Part shown: in pieces, positions 41,573 to 53,117 of the stretch
How the letters are laid out: every line of letters begins with the position of its first letter
How positions within the stretch are numbered: the first letter of the stretch is position 1
Assembly (NCBI GenBank): GCA_025769875.1
Contig: JAGFNK010000266.1
Span: 1 to 64,000 of the forward strand
DNA: 64,000 nucleotides
Source of the DNA: Russula earlei
Lineage: Eukaryota; Basidiomycota; Agaricomycetes; Russulales; Russulaceae
Reading direction: 5' to 3'
Translations under genes and position numbers: made by a program
Notes under the pieces: generated by a model
The model's database searches: none
The model's input: the letters and a program-made list of their open reading frames with translations, nothing else
Told to the model about the DNA's origin: nothing

Positions 41573-43200
41573 GAAGATTCTGTCACCAAGGAGCAGTTAG
41601 TGACAGCTGCTTTATATATGTGGAAACAAAAGATGCTCCTCCTCAGTCTGTGAACTTTTCTGTGTTGGCCAGAACACTGTTGTGTCCTGCCTCCATATGT
41701 GCTTTTAAAGTATTGTATAGTAGCACTGTCTATCCACACATGGGCAGAACTCAATGCACAGTGCACCATGGTGGGTCCATGTCTAGAGGGAGCCACCTGC
41801 AAGTTCCAACACAGCCTATCCTACCCTTGTTAGACACAGTAAAAGCAAAAAAAGACCTACCTGGGATAGTGATAGGGCTGTGCTGCTGTCAGAGGAGCTC
41901 TAGATTAACAACTAGATGGTTGGGTGCATGGACAATAGCAGATGTTGAGTAATTATCCCCCCATCTACTATATGAGATGCAGATGTTGGGTTCTGAGCCC
42001 CCCATCTACTATAGCAGAAGTTGAGTCATTAGCTCCCCATGTACTATGTGTGTCTACTATAGTAGCACGCCACAGTTGTAGCAAGCCCAAGCGTCAGGGG
42101 AGTGACTACCCCCTCCTTGTTATAGACCTAGAAACTGTGCCCCAACATGGGAGTCTCCAGCCAACCGTTCAGTGGGCAAATAGTCCCCAGGGCCTACACC
42201 TGGGTTCCTACTCCATGGCTGTAATGCCACATCTGGCTCATATGCAGTAAGGCATACGTTTCCCCAGGCTAGCTACTTATACTAAAGTGCACAGGGATGG
42301 AGGATTGCTCAGTGTGCTTCTCCCACACCTGGGTCTCTCACACACCTCACGCAAGGCTTATTAGGCCCCAGCACAGACCTCAGGAGGTATCCACCCTCCT
42401 GAGCAAGGAGGAAAGTGTGGAGAAAGGCTCACCTTGTTGGAAGTTGTTGTTGTTGAGGTCAAAGGGTGATGGGAAAGGGTTGTGCGTGGCCCTTGACGAA
42501 CAACACTGGTGAAAATTTTCCATCCGGCCCGCTTAACTGGCTGTTGATGCCCTAAGCCCTGCAAATGGCACTTGCCCTCGCACGCGTCACACTCCTCCTC
42601 TTTGGCACAGCAGAGCTCCTCTGCACGCAGCTGGCATTCACTCACTGAGGATCAGGTCAGGAGGATGTCTATAATATCTTCTCTATCTTGTGCACCTGGC
42701 CATCATGGCTGCCAACAAAACTATCACATCACATCAGTGCATCAGCTCCGCTGTGACCCTCGTGTCATAGCCATCATTGGCAAGGGGGCAAGGGGCAAAC
42801 AATACACCTCAAGCAGTGCCACCACATCTTCTCCAAACACGCATTGGACGTGCTCTGATCACAGTCCATTGGGGAGTCGTATGTCCTTTTCCACATAGGG
42901 GATCGGCATGCCACACAGCAGTGGCAGCATGCCAGGCATGCGATCAGACCGCTGTGGTCATTGTGGGCATCCCTCTCCCACGGTGTCGTCCTCATCCTTG
43001 TCCTTGTCTGTCTTCATCATCTTCACCACAGCCACCGGTGTCAGCAAGCCATGAACACATGACACGGTGCAGGTGGTAGTCCATGACATGCAGGATTTGG
43101 CAGTCAAGGAGGATGTGCAGCTTGGAGAGGGCATGCATCCCCGCAAGCCTTGTGCAGGCCGAGGTTCTGCCAGGACACATTTGGCACCTTCATCAGGCAT
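41573..43200. other. Helitron 5' non-coding region
   Basis: No recognised gene. A short degenerate repeat containing CCCCATCTACTATA plus GTTGAGT(A/C)ATTA occurs about three times at 41940-42070. The remaining open frames lack any domain and overlap on both strands. Confidence 0.5.
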
Positions 43201-46040
43201 GTGTGGTCAAAGATCCAGGAAGTATTCCCTATACTTGAGAAAAAAGAAAGCACACGCACACAAACATGTGAAAATCATGATCGCATGTGGCCTCATGGTG
43301 GCTGCTTGTGCCATTCCATGGTTACAGTCGTGGTCATGGCCATTGTATTGTGATTGCCACTGGGACAGTGACATAGTCATCACCACTGCTGCTTGAGAGG
43401 AAAACAAAAAGTAAAAAGAGAAAGCGGAGGGGAGAAACGAAGGGAAATACATACATGTCGTGCACGGCAGAAAGTGGGGCGGGAGAGGAGGGATCAGAGT
43501 CTTTGCCACATCCAGGCCATGCTGTGTCACTGTGAAGATATAGGCTTGTGAAATGGGAAAATGGGCTATTGCACTGAGGGAAGGAAGAGGGAAAAGAGAA
43601 TGAGAGAACGCATGAAAATGAAAACAAAAACGCACGCCGGTAAAACCCAAAAATCCCTGATCGCGGGAACATTCGAGTGACAGGCCAGGTCACCGCTGTA
43701 TGCCAAACCCACACCGGGCAAGCGACCACCAGCGAGCTGCATCATCAGGATCACCTCGCAGGATAGCTGGACGGACACCACCGACTTGGTATTTGCACTT
43801 GAGGTACATCTATGCACAGCACGTAGAATCCACTTGAGGAACCACCTGGCAATTGTTTGTTGGTCATGCAGGAAGTGGGGCGAGAAGGGCAGGAAGGAGG
43901 GAAAGAGGGAGAGAAAGTGAAAGAAAAGAGCACACGTGAGTGGTCATGTGCGAAAAATGCTGCTTGCAAAGCGGGGGAGGCAGGCATCTGGTGTCTGGGA
44001 AGAAAGCAGCATGGGACGCGCAGGACAACATGCATGAATGGAAGAGATATGGGAGGAAGGGCAGGGAAGGAAAGCGAGGAGGAGGAGCAGCATCGGCACT
44101 GCTGCTTACCCACGTCGTCCGATCTGTCAGTTGCCTGCGCACACTGCTGCAAATCCATTCCATCGCTATGGTCCTAGCTGTGCCGTCTGTGTGAGGAAGG
44201 GTTAAAAAAGAAAAAGTGAGTAGAGAAAAAAAAAAAAAAAAATGGAAACATGCACTGGGTTCGGTTGCACAGAAGGAGAAGAGTTTCCATGGCCATTGGT
44301 TGTTCTTGTGGTCTTGCACTGGGAGTCGCCACACACGCTGGAGTCACTCGTGGTGCAGAGGGCATGGCGCATCAGTGTCTCTTCTTGCAGATGCCACTCC
44401 ACCTTGCCATGCATCGCCTATCATCCTGTTTTGTGTCAGTGATTTGTTGTGATGTGCAGTGTCAGAGTTTTGGTGATGGTTTTGGGGTCGGAAGAGGGTG
44501 TTTACGCACTTTACTCTTTGCAACCTTGTCCGCAAGTGATCAGAGCTCCTTGTGCATGTTCTCGATACTTGAGGGAACTGACATGGATAGGAGACTGGAG
44601 AGGAAAAGAACAATTCATAAAACATGAAAGGAAAACAAAAGAAATCACACGCAAATCAGTTCCAGGTGAGCCAAGGATGTGGCTTGCTTGTGAACAGATG
44701 ACTGGAGGGGAGGAAAAGAAAAGAAAAGAAAAAACGTTAGAATGCGCGCGCACACGAACGATGCAACATGAAGCGAGATGAAAAAGAAAAAAAAAAACAC
44801 ACACAGGATATTCATGGTTGAACAGGAAAGGTTTCATGGACTTTGTTCTCATGGTTTTGCCCTGGAGGTCCCACACATGCTCGAAAAGGCATTTGTGTTC
44901 CTCATTTGTCAACATCTGAGTGAGATTTCCACAAAAAGAAAGAAAGAAGGAAAGAAAAAAAAGGGAAAATGCACGCACACAAACACATGATAATCGCTCC
45001 CGCACACGTTTCTTGCCATCCACGTATCAAGTGAGGGGATTGTACCATCAAGTGTGGAGGGAACTTGGAGCACTTGAAGAAAGGGCAGAGGCTATGGGAT
45101 GGAGGATGAGAGAGCGCATGTGCAGATGAAAACAAAAATGCATGGGCGATGAACATCTTGATGGCTGCATCGTACATGTGCACCGCGCAACATCGAGTGC
45201 ATCAACTAATGTGCCCAGTCATGGACGCAATCGTGGAGGAGATGGCCACATCTGCTCTGGAGGGACAGGACTGGAGGTGGAAAGCAGAGAAGAGTGACAG
45301 AAAGGAAGATGAGCCAATTGCACAAAGGAAGTCAGGGTTTAGACGAAGGGTGTTGGAAGGAGAGGGAGAGCGGATGAGAGAGAGGGCGTGAAAACACACA
45401 CCCGCAGAAACATTTGGGGCAGCGACGCCACCTGGTGCTCGGCAGGCCGTGTCACTGTGAGAATCAGTCAGAGGGAGCATCCAAATGGAAAGAGAGGAAA
45501 AAATGCACTGGATAATGGAAAGGAGAGGGGTGAGAGGGTGAGAGAGAGTGTGTGAGAACAAAAAGGAAAAAAAAAATGCATGCATGAAAATGAGGCCCCA
45601 TGGGAGAGCTCCGGTCACTGGCAGCTTGAGTCTCAGTGAGCGAATCAAGGCAGGGGACAGTGAGTGGAAGCAGCTTGAAGGGCCCTGCTTGTGGAAGAAG
45701 GGTGATGGGAAGGAGAGAGAGGATGAGAGAGTGCGCAATGGAAAAGAAAACAAAAAACGCACAGGCAAAAATCAGGGATTGCAGGAAAAGGTGAGTCGCA
45801 AGGGAAAAGGGAACTTGTGTGGGACTAGAATGTTGTAGCTTGTAGGGGTCTTGAGAGCCTTGGGATTGGGAATGGGAAACAGGAGAGGGAAGGGAAAGAC
45901 GATGAGGGGGAAGGATGCGAAACACGACACGCGTGAAAGAAATGAACACATGAAAAAAAAAAAAAAAAGAACGCGTGAAAAGGGAATGTGCGTGTGCAAG
46001 TAAAACAAAGAGGGAAAAAGCTTACAAATTGCTTACAAAC
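43200..46040. repeat. Degenerate array of purine-rich blocks in the Helitron 5' region
   Basis: At least twelve purine-rich blocks recur every 110-300 bp, for example near 43600, 45110, 45370, 45560, 45730 and 45940. They share the pattern GG(A/G)TGAGAGAG(C/T)GC, then GAAAA(C/T)(A/G)AAAA, then CGCACGC, often followed by a (C/G)(G/A)ATCGC or ATCAGGGAT box. Between them the motif GTCACTGTGAG recurs. Many short frames here arise from base composition and are not genes. Poly-A runs lie at 44226-44242 and 45952-45968. Confidence 0.7.
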
Positions 46041-46100
46041 TCTTTGTCATCAACACCTTCCAAATGTGGGTGGCTCATCTCCAACCTCACTTTTATTATT

Positions 46101-46513
46101 TATGTCTGGCCCACCACTCTTCAGGAATGGAAGGAGGAGGCCAGAAGACAGCATCGATGTTTCATCACCATCAGAGAAAAACTTAAAAGGAAAACTACAC
46201 ACTCCCCCTCGGAACACAAACCACACCACCCTGACCAAATGCAAGTGGATGCCGCCAAGTCCAACTTCAAGAAGCTCACTGAAGAAGAAAGGAAACAATT
46301 AGCAAAAGAAGGACGTTGCTTCCACTGCCAAGAGAAAGGCCACCTTAGCCGGGAGTGCCCCAAGAATACAGCCCCCACTACCTCCAAGGCATGAACTACC
46401 GAACCAACCCCAGAACCACCAAAGGGGGAAGAAGCCTCCACTATGGTGGCCCGCATGAAAACTTTACCAGCGGAGGATAGAGCCAAGCTTTGGGACCTCA
46501 TCCTCAAAGAGGA
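46101..46513 (+). pseudogene. gag: Gag of Alpha copy 2, part after the Helitron
   Basis: Resumes with WPTTLQEWKEEARRQHRCF, as in copy 1, then the CCHC knuckle CFHCQEKGHLSREC (46315-46357) and the acidic C-terminus ending LKEDFL. TGA near 46392 replaces a sense codon. Its end overlaps the pol frame, which reads PQRGFSLGQGTT in the -1 register. Confidence 0.88.
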
Positions 46514-46781
46514 TTTTCTCTAGGCCAAGGTACAACAGTTGGTACTAAGGCCCAAATAGATACCATTGTCCAACATAAGGAAAACTCAATGAAAGTTCCC
46601 TTTATGATCACAACAAATGGAAAGACTGGCCAAGCGCTCCTAGACAGTGGAGCAACAGAAAACTTCATTAGCCAAGGAATTGTGGAAAAGTTACAAATTC
46701 CACTTCAAACTCTCAGAACCCCCAGACCCATCATCAATGTAGATGGCACCAGTAACCAAGGAGGAGCACTAACCCAATATG
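46490..46781 (+). pseudogene. pol: Alpha copy 2 protease, left part
   Basis: The frame reads through the gag overlap into QALLDSGATENFISQGIVEKLQI, the retropepsin active site (DSG about 46650), and on to NVDGTSNQGGALTQY. It is cut there by the solo Gamma LTR and resumes at 47615. Confidence 0.9.
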
Positions 46782-47609
46782 TGTTACGAACCAAGGCCAA
46801 GTCCTGGCCGAAGATTGTCCTATTTTACTCAAGAAGAACCTCTCTCACTTTGCATTGCCGACTCCCTTCCATTTTCTGGGCTATCCCCCCTGCGGTACAA
46901 GATATTGCTATTGCAAAGGCACTATAACACGACCAGGCACCAGTTTCCTAATCGGGTAACCATCGCGTGGCAGCCACATGGCCACTCAGCCACCATGGAC
47001 CCGAAACAGCGGCACAAACTCTTAGAAACTGCTGCATAAATCATCTGACGTCATCAAGGCTCCAATGACATCATGGCTGACTGAGCGACTCCACAGTGAC
47101 CTCATAGGCTCACTAAGCGCTCCACAGTGACATCATAATGATGTCATCGCTCCACAATGATCAGTAATGCGCTCAGTAAGCCTGAAAGTTGACACAAGCA
47201 AGTTTATGCCTCTGTAGTCCTATTGGATGGTACCAAAGAGTCTAGAATAGTCCCAGTGCTTTGTAATCGACCCTGTATACTGTATATAAGCCCCAATGAA
47301 GCATGGCAGTCGTCAGACTGTCCATTTGTGATACTCTCCACTTCCTGGGTACTCCCCTGCGACTGCTCAGTCTAAAGCCTTCCCTCGTCTTCAAGGTACT
47401 CTTCAACGACCGCCTTGTTTAAAGTCCCTCGCTGCACTGGCCTCTACTCTTCGCCTCTGCCTCCTGCAACACGTACCAGTCCCCATCTGGTATCTTCTAG
47501 TCGTTTGGCTCGTCCTCCTGTTCAACGCTGTTTACGCCGCATACCATCTGTTCCGACCCCTGCCCACCTGCTCCTGAGTCCTTAGTGATCAGCAGTACGT
47601 GTCTTGACA
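46782..47609 (+). repeat. Solo Gamma LTR in Alpha pol (828 bp)
   Basis: TGTTACGAACC...GTCTTGACA with a perfect target duplication ATATG (46777-46781 and 47610-47614). The uninterrupted protease of copy 1 confirms the insertion. It contains TATATAAG (near 47284) and the CAGACTGTCCATTTG box. Confidence 0.96.
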
Positions 47610-47614
47610 ATATG

Positions 47615-50600
47615 CTCATATGGCCATACGTCATGGCCCCACCACACGACTTCTCACATTTTACATCACAAATTTGGGAGAAGATAGAATGATCCTCGGC
47701 TATCCCTTCCTAAAAGCGTTAAACCCCCTTGTCAACTGGAGCACTGGTCACCTAAAAAACCACCTAGGGGTCCTTCTCACCCCTGTACCCCTAACCAAAT
47801 CACCAAGAATACAGATAGCACAAATCAGGACAACTGTCATTCCCCCTGAATATCTACGACATCAGAAGGTCTTCTCAGAAGAAGCAGCCAAACAACTCCC
47901 ACCCAGTCGGGGAGAACTTGATTTTAGAATCACCCTGAAACCTGACGCCCCCAAGTTCCTTGATTGCCAAACTTACCCACTCCCCCAGAATGAGAAACAA
48001 GAGTTATCAAGGCAAATACAAGAGGACCTAGCCAAGGGTTTCATCAAAGATGGCATTTCGGATTTCGTATCCCCTGTTTTCTTTGTCCAAAAGAAGGATG
48101 GCACCACCCCACGAATGGTAGTCGACTTCCGAAAACTCAATAACGCCACAGTCCCCAATTACCACGCCTTACCCAACATGGAAGAACAATTGCACCAACT
48201 AAGGGGCAAAACCACCTTCAGCAAATTTGATGTTCGACCTGGCTACAATAACATTCTGATCCACCCTGAAGACCAACACAAAGGTGCCTTTAAAACTCAA
48301 TTTGGCACCTTCATCCCCATGGTAATGGGCTTCAGCTTTACCAATGCCCCAGCCGCCTTCCAATGAGCAATGAACCATACCCTCCGACCTTGGCTTCTAA
48401 AATACCCAGAGAATACCTGCAACTACCTAGATGATGTGGCAATAGCCACAGGAATAGGAGAAGAGCTCCTTCACCAACAAATCACACATGAGTTCCTTGA
48501 CCTACTCGAAAGAGACTCCTATTTCCTGAAAGCATCAAAATGCACCTTTGAACAACATGAAATTGATTTCCTGGGTTTTCGGATCAACCAAGGAACCCTC
48601 AAAATCGACCCAGTCAAAATGGACGGCCTCAAAAACTGGCCGAGACCCCCCAACAATCTGAAACAGGTACAACAGATCATGGGCGCCCTCAATTACCAAC
48701 AGCCATTTATTCGAGACTTCGCAAAAATAGCTCACCCCATTTTTTCCACAATCAAGAAAGGAACCCCCTTCCTCTGGACCCCAGAAGCAACCACATCCCT
48801 AGAAACCTTGATATCGGTGGTCTGTGATGACCCTGAACTTTACACTGCCAACCCTGACCTCCCATACGAATTAGAAACTGATGCCTCACAATTTGCCACC
48901 GGAGCAATTCTCTTCCAAAAGGACCAGAGAGGAAAAAGGAAAAATGATTGGGAATATGTCACATGCGTTCAATGAAGCAGAAAGGAATTACCCAGTTTGG
49001 GATAGGGAGTTCCTGGCTCTGATCCTCGCACTCCAACACTGGCGATACCCATTAGTCGGAACTAAACACCCCATCAAGATTTTTACAGACCACGCTAACC
49101 TAGCTCACTATCGGCTCCCTCACAAAATCAACTGAAGAATTGCCAGATACATCTCAACACTCACAGACTACCACTTCAAAATCCGCCACAAACCCGGAAT
49201 TTCCAATCGCGCGGACGCTCTCTCACGACGACCTGACCATAATGATGGGTCAGGAGATAACCAGAACATCACAGCACTACCTGACAAACTTTTTATTCGC
49301 ACACTTCACACTGAGGACCTCTACTGAGCAAGTACTAACTGAACAAAGAAAACGAAAGTCAGACCTCCTCATGTGGAAGGTCAAACATGGTCTTCTAGAA
49401 GAAGAAGATGCACTGTTCAAAGATGGGAAGTTGGTGGTACCATATCAAGAACCCCTCTTACGAAAAATCTTGCATACCTATCATGACAGTATCCTTGGCG
49501 GACATACAGGAAACGCCCGAACCTTATACTCAATCCAAGAATCCTTCTGGTGGCCCAAAATGGCCTACTTCATCAGGGACTACATTCAGGGCTGCACCAC
49601 CTGTCAAGCTAACAAGTCTTCCACACACCCAACTTGCCCCCCAATTTACCCCATTCCCCCAGAATTTCAAAAACCCTTCCAAACTATTGCCATTGACTGG
49701 ATCGTTGACCTCCCACCATCAGAAGGAAATAATGCCATCATGACCATCACTGACCACGATTCCACCAAAGCAGCTATATTCATACCTTGCCGTAAAGACA
49801 TGGGAACCCTGCAAATGGCCAAACTATTCTTACAGTTACGCCTTCCCGTGGACCTGGAGTTCCCTCCAAGATTATCTCTGACCATGACTCCCACTTTACC
49901 TCCAACCTGTTTCAAGAAATCTCCCGAATCCTCGGAATTAATCAAAATCTGAGTACTGCCTACCATCCCCAAACTGACGGACAATCAGAAAGGACCAACC
50001 AGACCCTAGAAATGTACTTACACATTCTATACAGGGGAGAGAACAAGAAGAGTGGGCACACTGGCTCCCCATAGCCCAATATCATTTTAACGCCCACAAA
50101 TCCACCACCACCAAGAGAACCCCATACGAACTTCTCATAGGCTTTAACCCTCAAGGGCTTGGCACCCAACTTAAGTCCAAATTCCCTGGAATCCAAGAAC
50201 GACTCCAAGCACTGAAGGATATGAGGGAAGCAGCACAAGAAGCAATGAGGAGGACACAAAACAATTGGGTCAAAGAAACTAAGTTCAAGGGTTTCGAAGA
50301 AGGGCAGAAGGTTTGGTTAGAAGGCACTAACCTAAAAACCCCCCATCAGTTTCAAAAGTTCCTGTCCTAAGCAGTTCAGCCCTTTTACCATCACCAAGAG
50401 AATCTCTCATGTCACTTACCAACTCCGACTTCCCCCCCAATGGAGTATCCATAATGTGTTTCACGCCTCCCTCCTATCCTCAGTCACAGAAACAGCTGAG
50501 CACGGACCGAAACTTCTCTGAACCACCACCCAATCTCCTGTCGGGAGAATACGATGTCGAAAAGATCACCGCCCAATGGGCCCATAGAAACCAACTCCAA

Positions 50601-50837
50601 TACAGGGTCCGATGGAAGGGAGACTCTGCAGCTGAAGACACGTGGGAACCCCTCTCTAACCTTAAAAATGCTCAAGATGCCATCATCATGTTCCACCTAG
50701 GACAACCCACTAAACTCCATACCATGTCACTCTCTAACCTTGACCCCACAGAATCACATCACTCAGACGAAAGTCTAGATGACCTAGAAGACCGGTTTCA
50801 AAACCTTACGATACAACAACATACCTTACTCCCTTGA
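47615..50837 (+). pseudogene. pol: Alpha copy 2 pol: rest of protease, RT, RNase H, integrase, chromodomain
   Basis: The protease end (ILGYPFLKAL) is followed by RT with FFVQKKDG, KFDVRPGYNN, VMGFSFTNAPAAFQ and the catalytic YLDD (48429-48440). RNase H has LETDASQFATGAILF (near 48872) and FTDHANL. The integrase HHCC finger (HTYHDSILGGHTGN...CTTCQ) lies at about 49470-49610. The DDE core has Asp in IDWIVDLPPS, Asp in the SLTMTPT-shifted region near 49880, and the GQSERTN glutamate near 49985. The chromodomain (YRVRWKGDSAAEDTWEP) is at 50601-50650. TGA at 48364-48366 replaces the CGA still seen in copy 1. Further shifts occur near 48950, 49135, 49850 and 50365. Confidence 0.92.
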
Positions 50838-51043
50838 ATTAACTCTCATAACCCCCCTTCCTATTCAGTTAATGACCCTACTATCCCCGACTGCAGACAC
50901 ACCATCTTTAACATAACCGCCAGGGAACAACTTTTTTCCGGGATTCTTTCCCCTGGCGACTTTCCACAGCTTTCAACTTCTCATGATGGACCCCTCGTTT
51001 CTCAGAGTTTCATTTATCCATACAAAGAGCAGTACTTACAGAT

Positions 51044-52300
51044 TTGGTATGGAATCACATTATACAATCGGCCTCCATAAATACCCCCACTCCTTCAGAG
51101 TGGTCGGCCTGGCATCACGAACATGCTACCTCCACTTACAATACTCCCATGTCGTCCCCCGCTTCTAACTTGTCCCCGCTACCTATCCTCACCCCTTCCC
51201 CCACCATCAAACAAGAGCCCCTCTCGCCTGAAGGCATTCAACATATCATTGACCAGCAAACCTTCATCATCCCAGACAAAACTGAGGTCCGAGACCTTGC
51301 CGCCACCCTCAACCCACTCGCCATCCAAGAAGGGACACCTTCGCCAACCCCAACCGAAGCAGACCCCACTCACCCTGGCCCCCCTTGGTTTGTTTACGAA
51401 CCTTACACACATGTTCCCCCTTTCTATATTAACGTTAACGGGTGAAAGCACCTGCTACCATACTTACATGTCGCTTTATACAACGACGAACCCATGCTTC
51501 TAGGAACTATGGGTCGAGGAGAACCCACTTACAGAGAAAAGCTCATCGCCCGGCCCATTGTCTCTGCCCCTCATCCTTCTGTCACTGCCTCCGACCTCTG
51601 CCTCTTAAATGAGGACCACCCTTTCCATTTCGACGCTGCCCAGGCCCTTGAAAACCTCCATGACCCTGGTGCTCTTGCCAATGTCTACCGTCTCCATGTC
51701 AGTTCATTTAAACTAAAAGTCTTGGAGGGCAAGCATGTCTCTATCCAAGGGGCCCTAAATGTCCTCCAGGGGCAGCTCGCTGACCAACTCCATGAGATCC
51801 AGTCCCACACCAAAGAAACCGCCACCATCCACAGTCGCCTTCGAGCCAACAATACTTCTGTCCGAGTTCGTCACCAGCTCGATAACTTGATGACTGATGG
51901 GGGTCTCACCCGCAACACTGGGCCATTTGACTCACTAGCAGGAAGCTACGACAGAATTGAGGAGTCAAAAGAGTTGCCCACTTCCCCTTCACTGCCCATT
52001 CACCCTCCTCTCTCCCTGACCCCCCCTCTCGAGTATCTCCCTCGTGTCGTTGACCAGTCCCAAAACGATGCCCCTATGGGCTCACCCTCCCATTTCCCTC
52101 AGATGTTCTCCAATGACACGGGCACCCCTAACACCCCTCTCACCCCCGCGCGAATGACCAAGGCACAACGTCACCAACTTCAGAAACGGCAACACATCTG
52201 TAAACACTGCAACACCAGAGGTCATTGGAACAAGGACTGTAACAAACCTCACACCAACTGTAGTGGACAAGTAGATTGCATCCTCAGAAGAACTCACTGA
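51044..52300 (+). pseudogene. Alpha ORF3 (zinc-knuckle ORF after integrase)
   Basis: A 419-codon reading frame with a single TGA (51443-51445), in a different frame from pol. The N-terminus is Ser/Pro-rich, with MSSPASNLSPLPILTPSPT near 51149 resembling the start of Beta ORF3. The middle has a likely coiled-coil stretch (LEGKHVSIQGALNVLQGQLADQLHEI), then a proline-rich linker, then the CCHC knuckle CKHCNTRGHWNKDC with a Cys-containing tail. Layout and length match Beta ORF3 (about 418 codons), suggesting a shared accessory gene. Function not recognised. Confidence 0.8.
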
Positions 52301-52410
52301 AGCTACAGAGGTTTCTGCCTCAGGGCAAGACCCTAGAGCACGTGGCCAGAAGTTGAGGGCGATGAGCTCCATGAGTCGGGCCCTGAGACCGATTAGTTCG
52401 GAGAACTAAG

Positions 52411-52426
52411 CATGAGGGGGGCATGA
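52411..52426 (+). promoter_or_regulatory. Polypurine tract of Alpha copy 2
   Basis: GAGGGGGGCATGA directly before the 3' LTR, the expected plus-strand primer. Confidence 0.65.
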
Positions 52427-53023
52427 TGTTGTAATCTACCCCTCTTTCGGTTTGTCCCTATTTTTACTTCTTATTGTTTCATCCTTGTGTTTCACCTGTT
52501 GTTCATGGTTACTGTTTCACCCCTTGATGTTGATGGTCCCTATTGTTTCATCCTTGTGTTTCACTTATTGTTCAAGCTCCTTTTGCTATTGGTCTAGCAT
52601 TATCTATTGTTCTGCGTATGGTACTGTACAGCCTCACTAGATACAGTATTTAAGCGCCTGTGGAAGCTGGGGAATGCCCCAAGCTTAGCTTTGTCCCATT
52701 TCCTGTCACATCCCTTGCCATGTACTCTCTCTCAATCACAACTCTGCTTGTGCTGGCCTACACTTTGCCTGACCTAAGCACACCTCAAGGAACCCTTGTG
52801 TTCCTCTTCCTCCTCTGTCTCTCTCTCACCATCCTCCTCTTCTGTGAAACCAGGAGATCGACTCTGTCTGTGGACTGAGTCATTGTCTGACTCAGCCTTG
52901 AGACGCTAAACCTCTTGATCCGGTCTCTTGAACCGGCCCCCACTGAACCTTTGAACCAAGTCACAGGGACTTGGCCCCCATTGAACCTTGAGCTAATGCT
53001 CTTACGGCCGCGACACCGTAACA
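52427..53023 (+). repeat. 3' LTR of Alpha copy 2
   Basis: 597 bp, same length as the 5' LTR, followed by ACAGG. Confidence 0.95.
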
Positions 53024-53117
53024 ACAGGTTTATACATGGTGGCATGGGGGGAGTGCTGGGTGAAAAGCCACAATTGCACACCTCTCCAAGGCAGAGGCAG
53101 ATGGCTGGGCAAGTTGG
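53024..53117 (-). pseudogene. Old Gamma-like pre-gag, piece between Alpha and Delta insertions
   Basis: The minus-strand reading CLCLGEVCNCGFSPSTPPMPPCINL aligns with CNCKTEYCTCNFRPDTPPTPDGITL at about 61784-61855, including the cysteine pattern. It continues on the other side of Alpha at 34285. Confidence 0.75.

Larger units (their letters stand above)
35971..46100 (-). mobile_element. Helitron (about 10.1 kb) inserted in Alpha gag
   Basis: Comparison with the intact gag at 1700-1760 places the insertion between A (35970) and T (46101), the A|T target expected of Helitrons, with small changes at the right junction. The RepHel gene lies on the minus strand (36359-41572), so the element's 3' end is at 35971. 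The hairpin CAGGGGCTGCGCCCCTG (36113-36130) and a large inverted repeat lie near that end. Canonical TC and CTRR termini are not seen: the minus-strand end reads ACTTG. The 5' part (41.6-46.1 kb) is non-coding and contains a purine-rich degenerate array. Confidence 0.85.
34286..53023 (+). mobile_element. Alpha family chromovirus, copy 2 (with nested Helitron and solo Gamma LTR)
   Basis: Two 597 bp LTRs and the target duplication ACAGG (34281-34285 and 53024-53028). The total span is 18.7 kb, and it reduces to about 7.8 kb when the 10.1 kb Helitron (35971-46100) and 828 bp Gamma LTR (46782-47609) are removed. Order: LTR, self-priming site, gag, protease, RT, RNase H, integrase, chromodomain, ORF3, polypurine tract, LTR. 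It is inserted in the old minus-strand Gamma-like element. Stops and frameshifts throughout make it defective. Confidence 0.95.

Noticed and set aside
42360..46000. Dozens of 60-190 codon frames on both strands in the Helitron 5' region
   Set aside because: Created by purine/pyrimidine strand bias (Glu/Lys/Arg-rich on one strand, Phe/Leu/Ser-rich on the other). No consistent splice pattern or domain was found.
43200..46040. A CRISPR-like array
   Set aside because: The repeats are degenerate, of variable spacing and low complexity, in a eukaryotic transposon.
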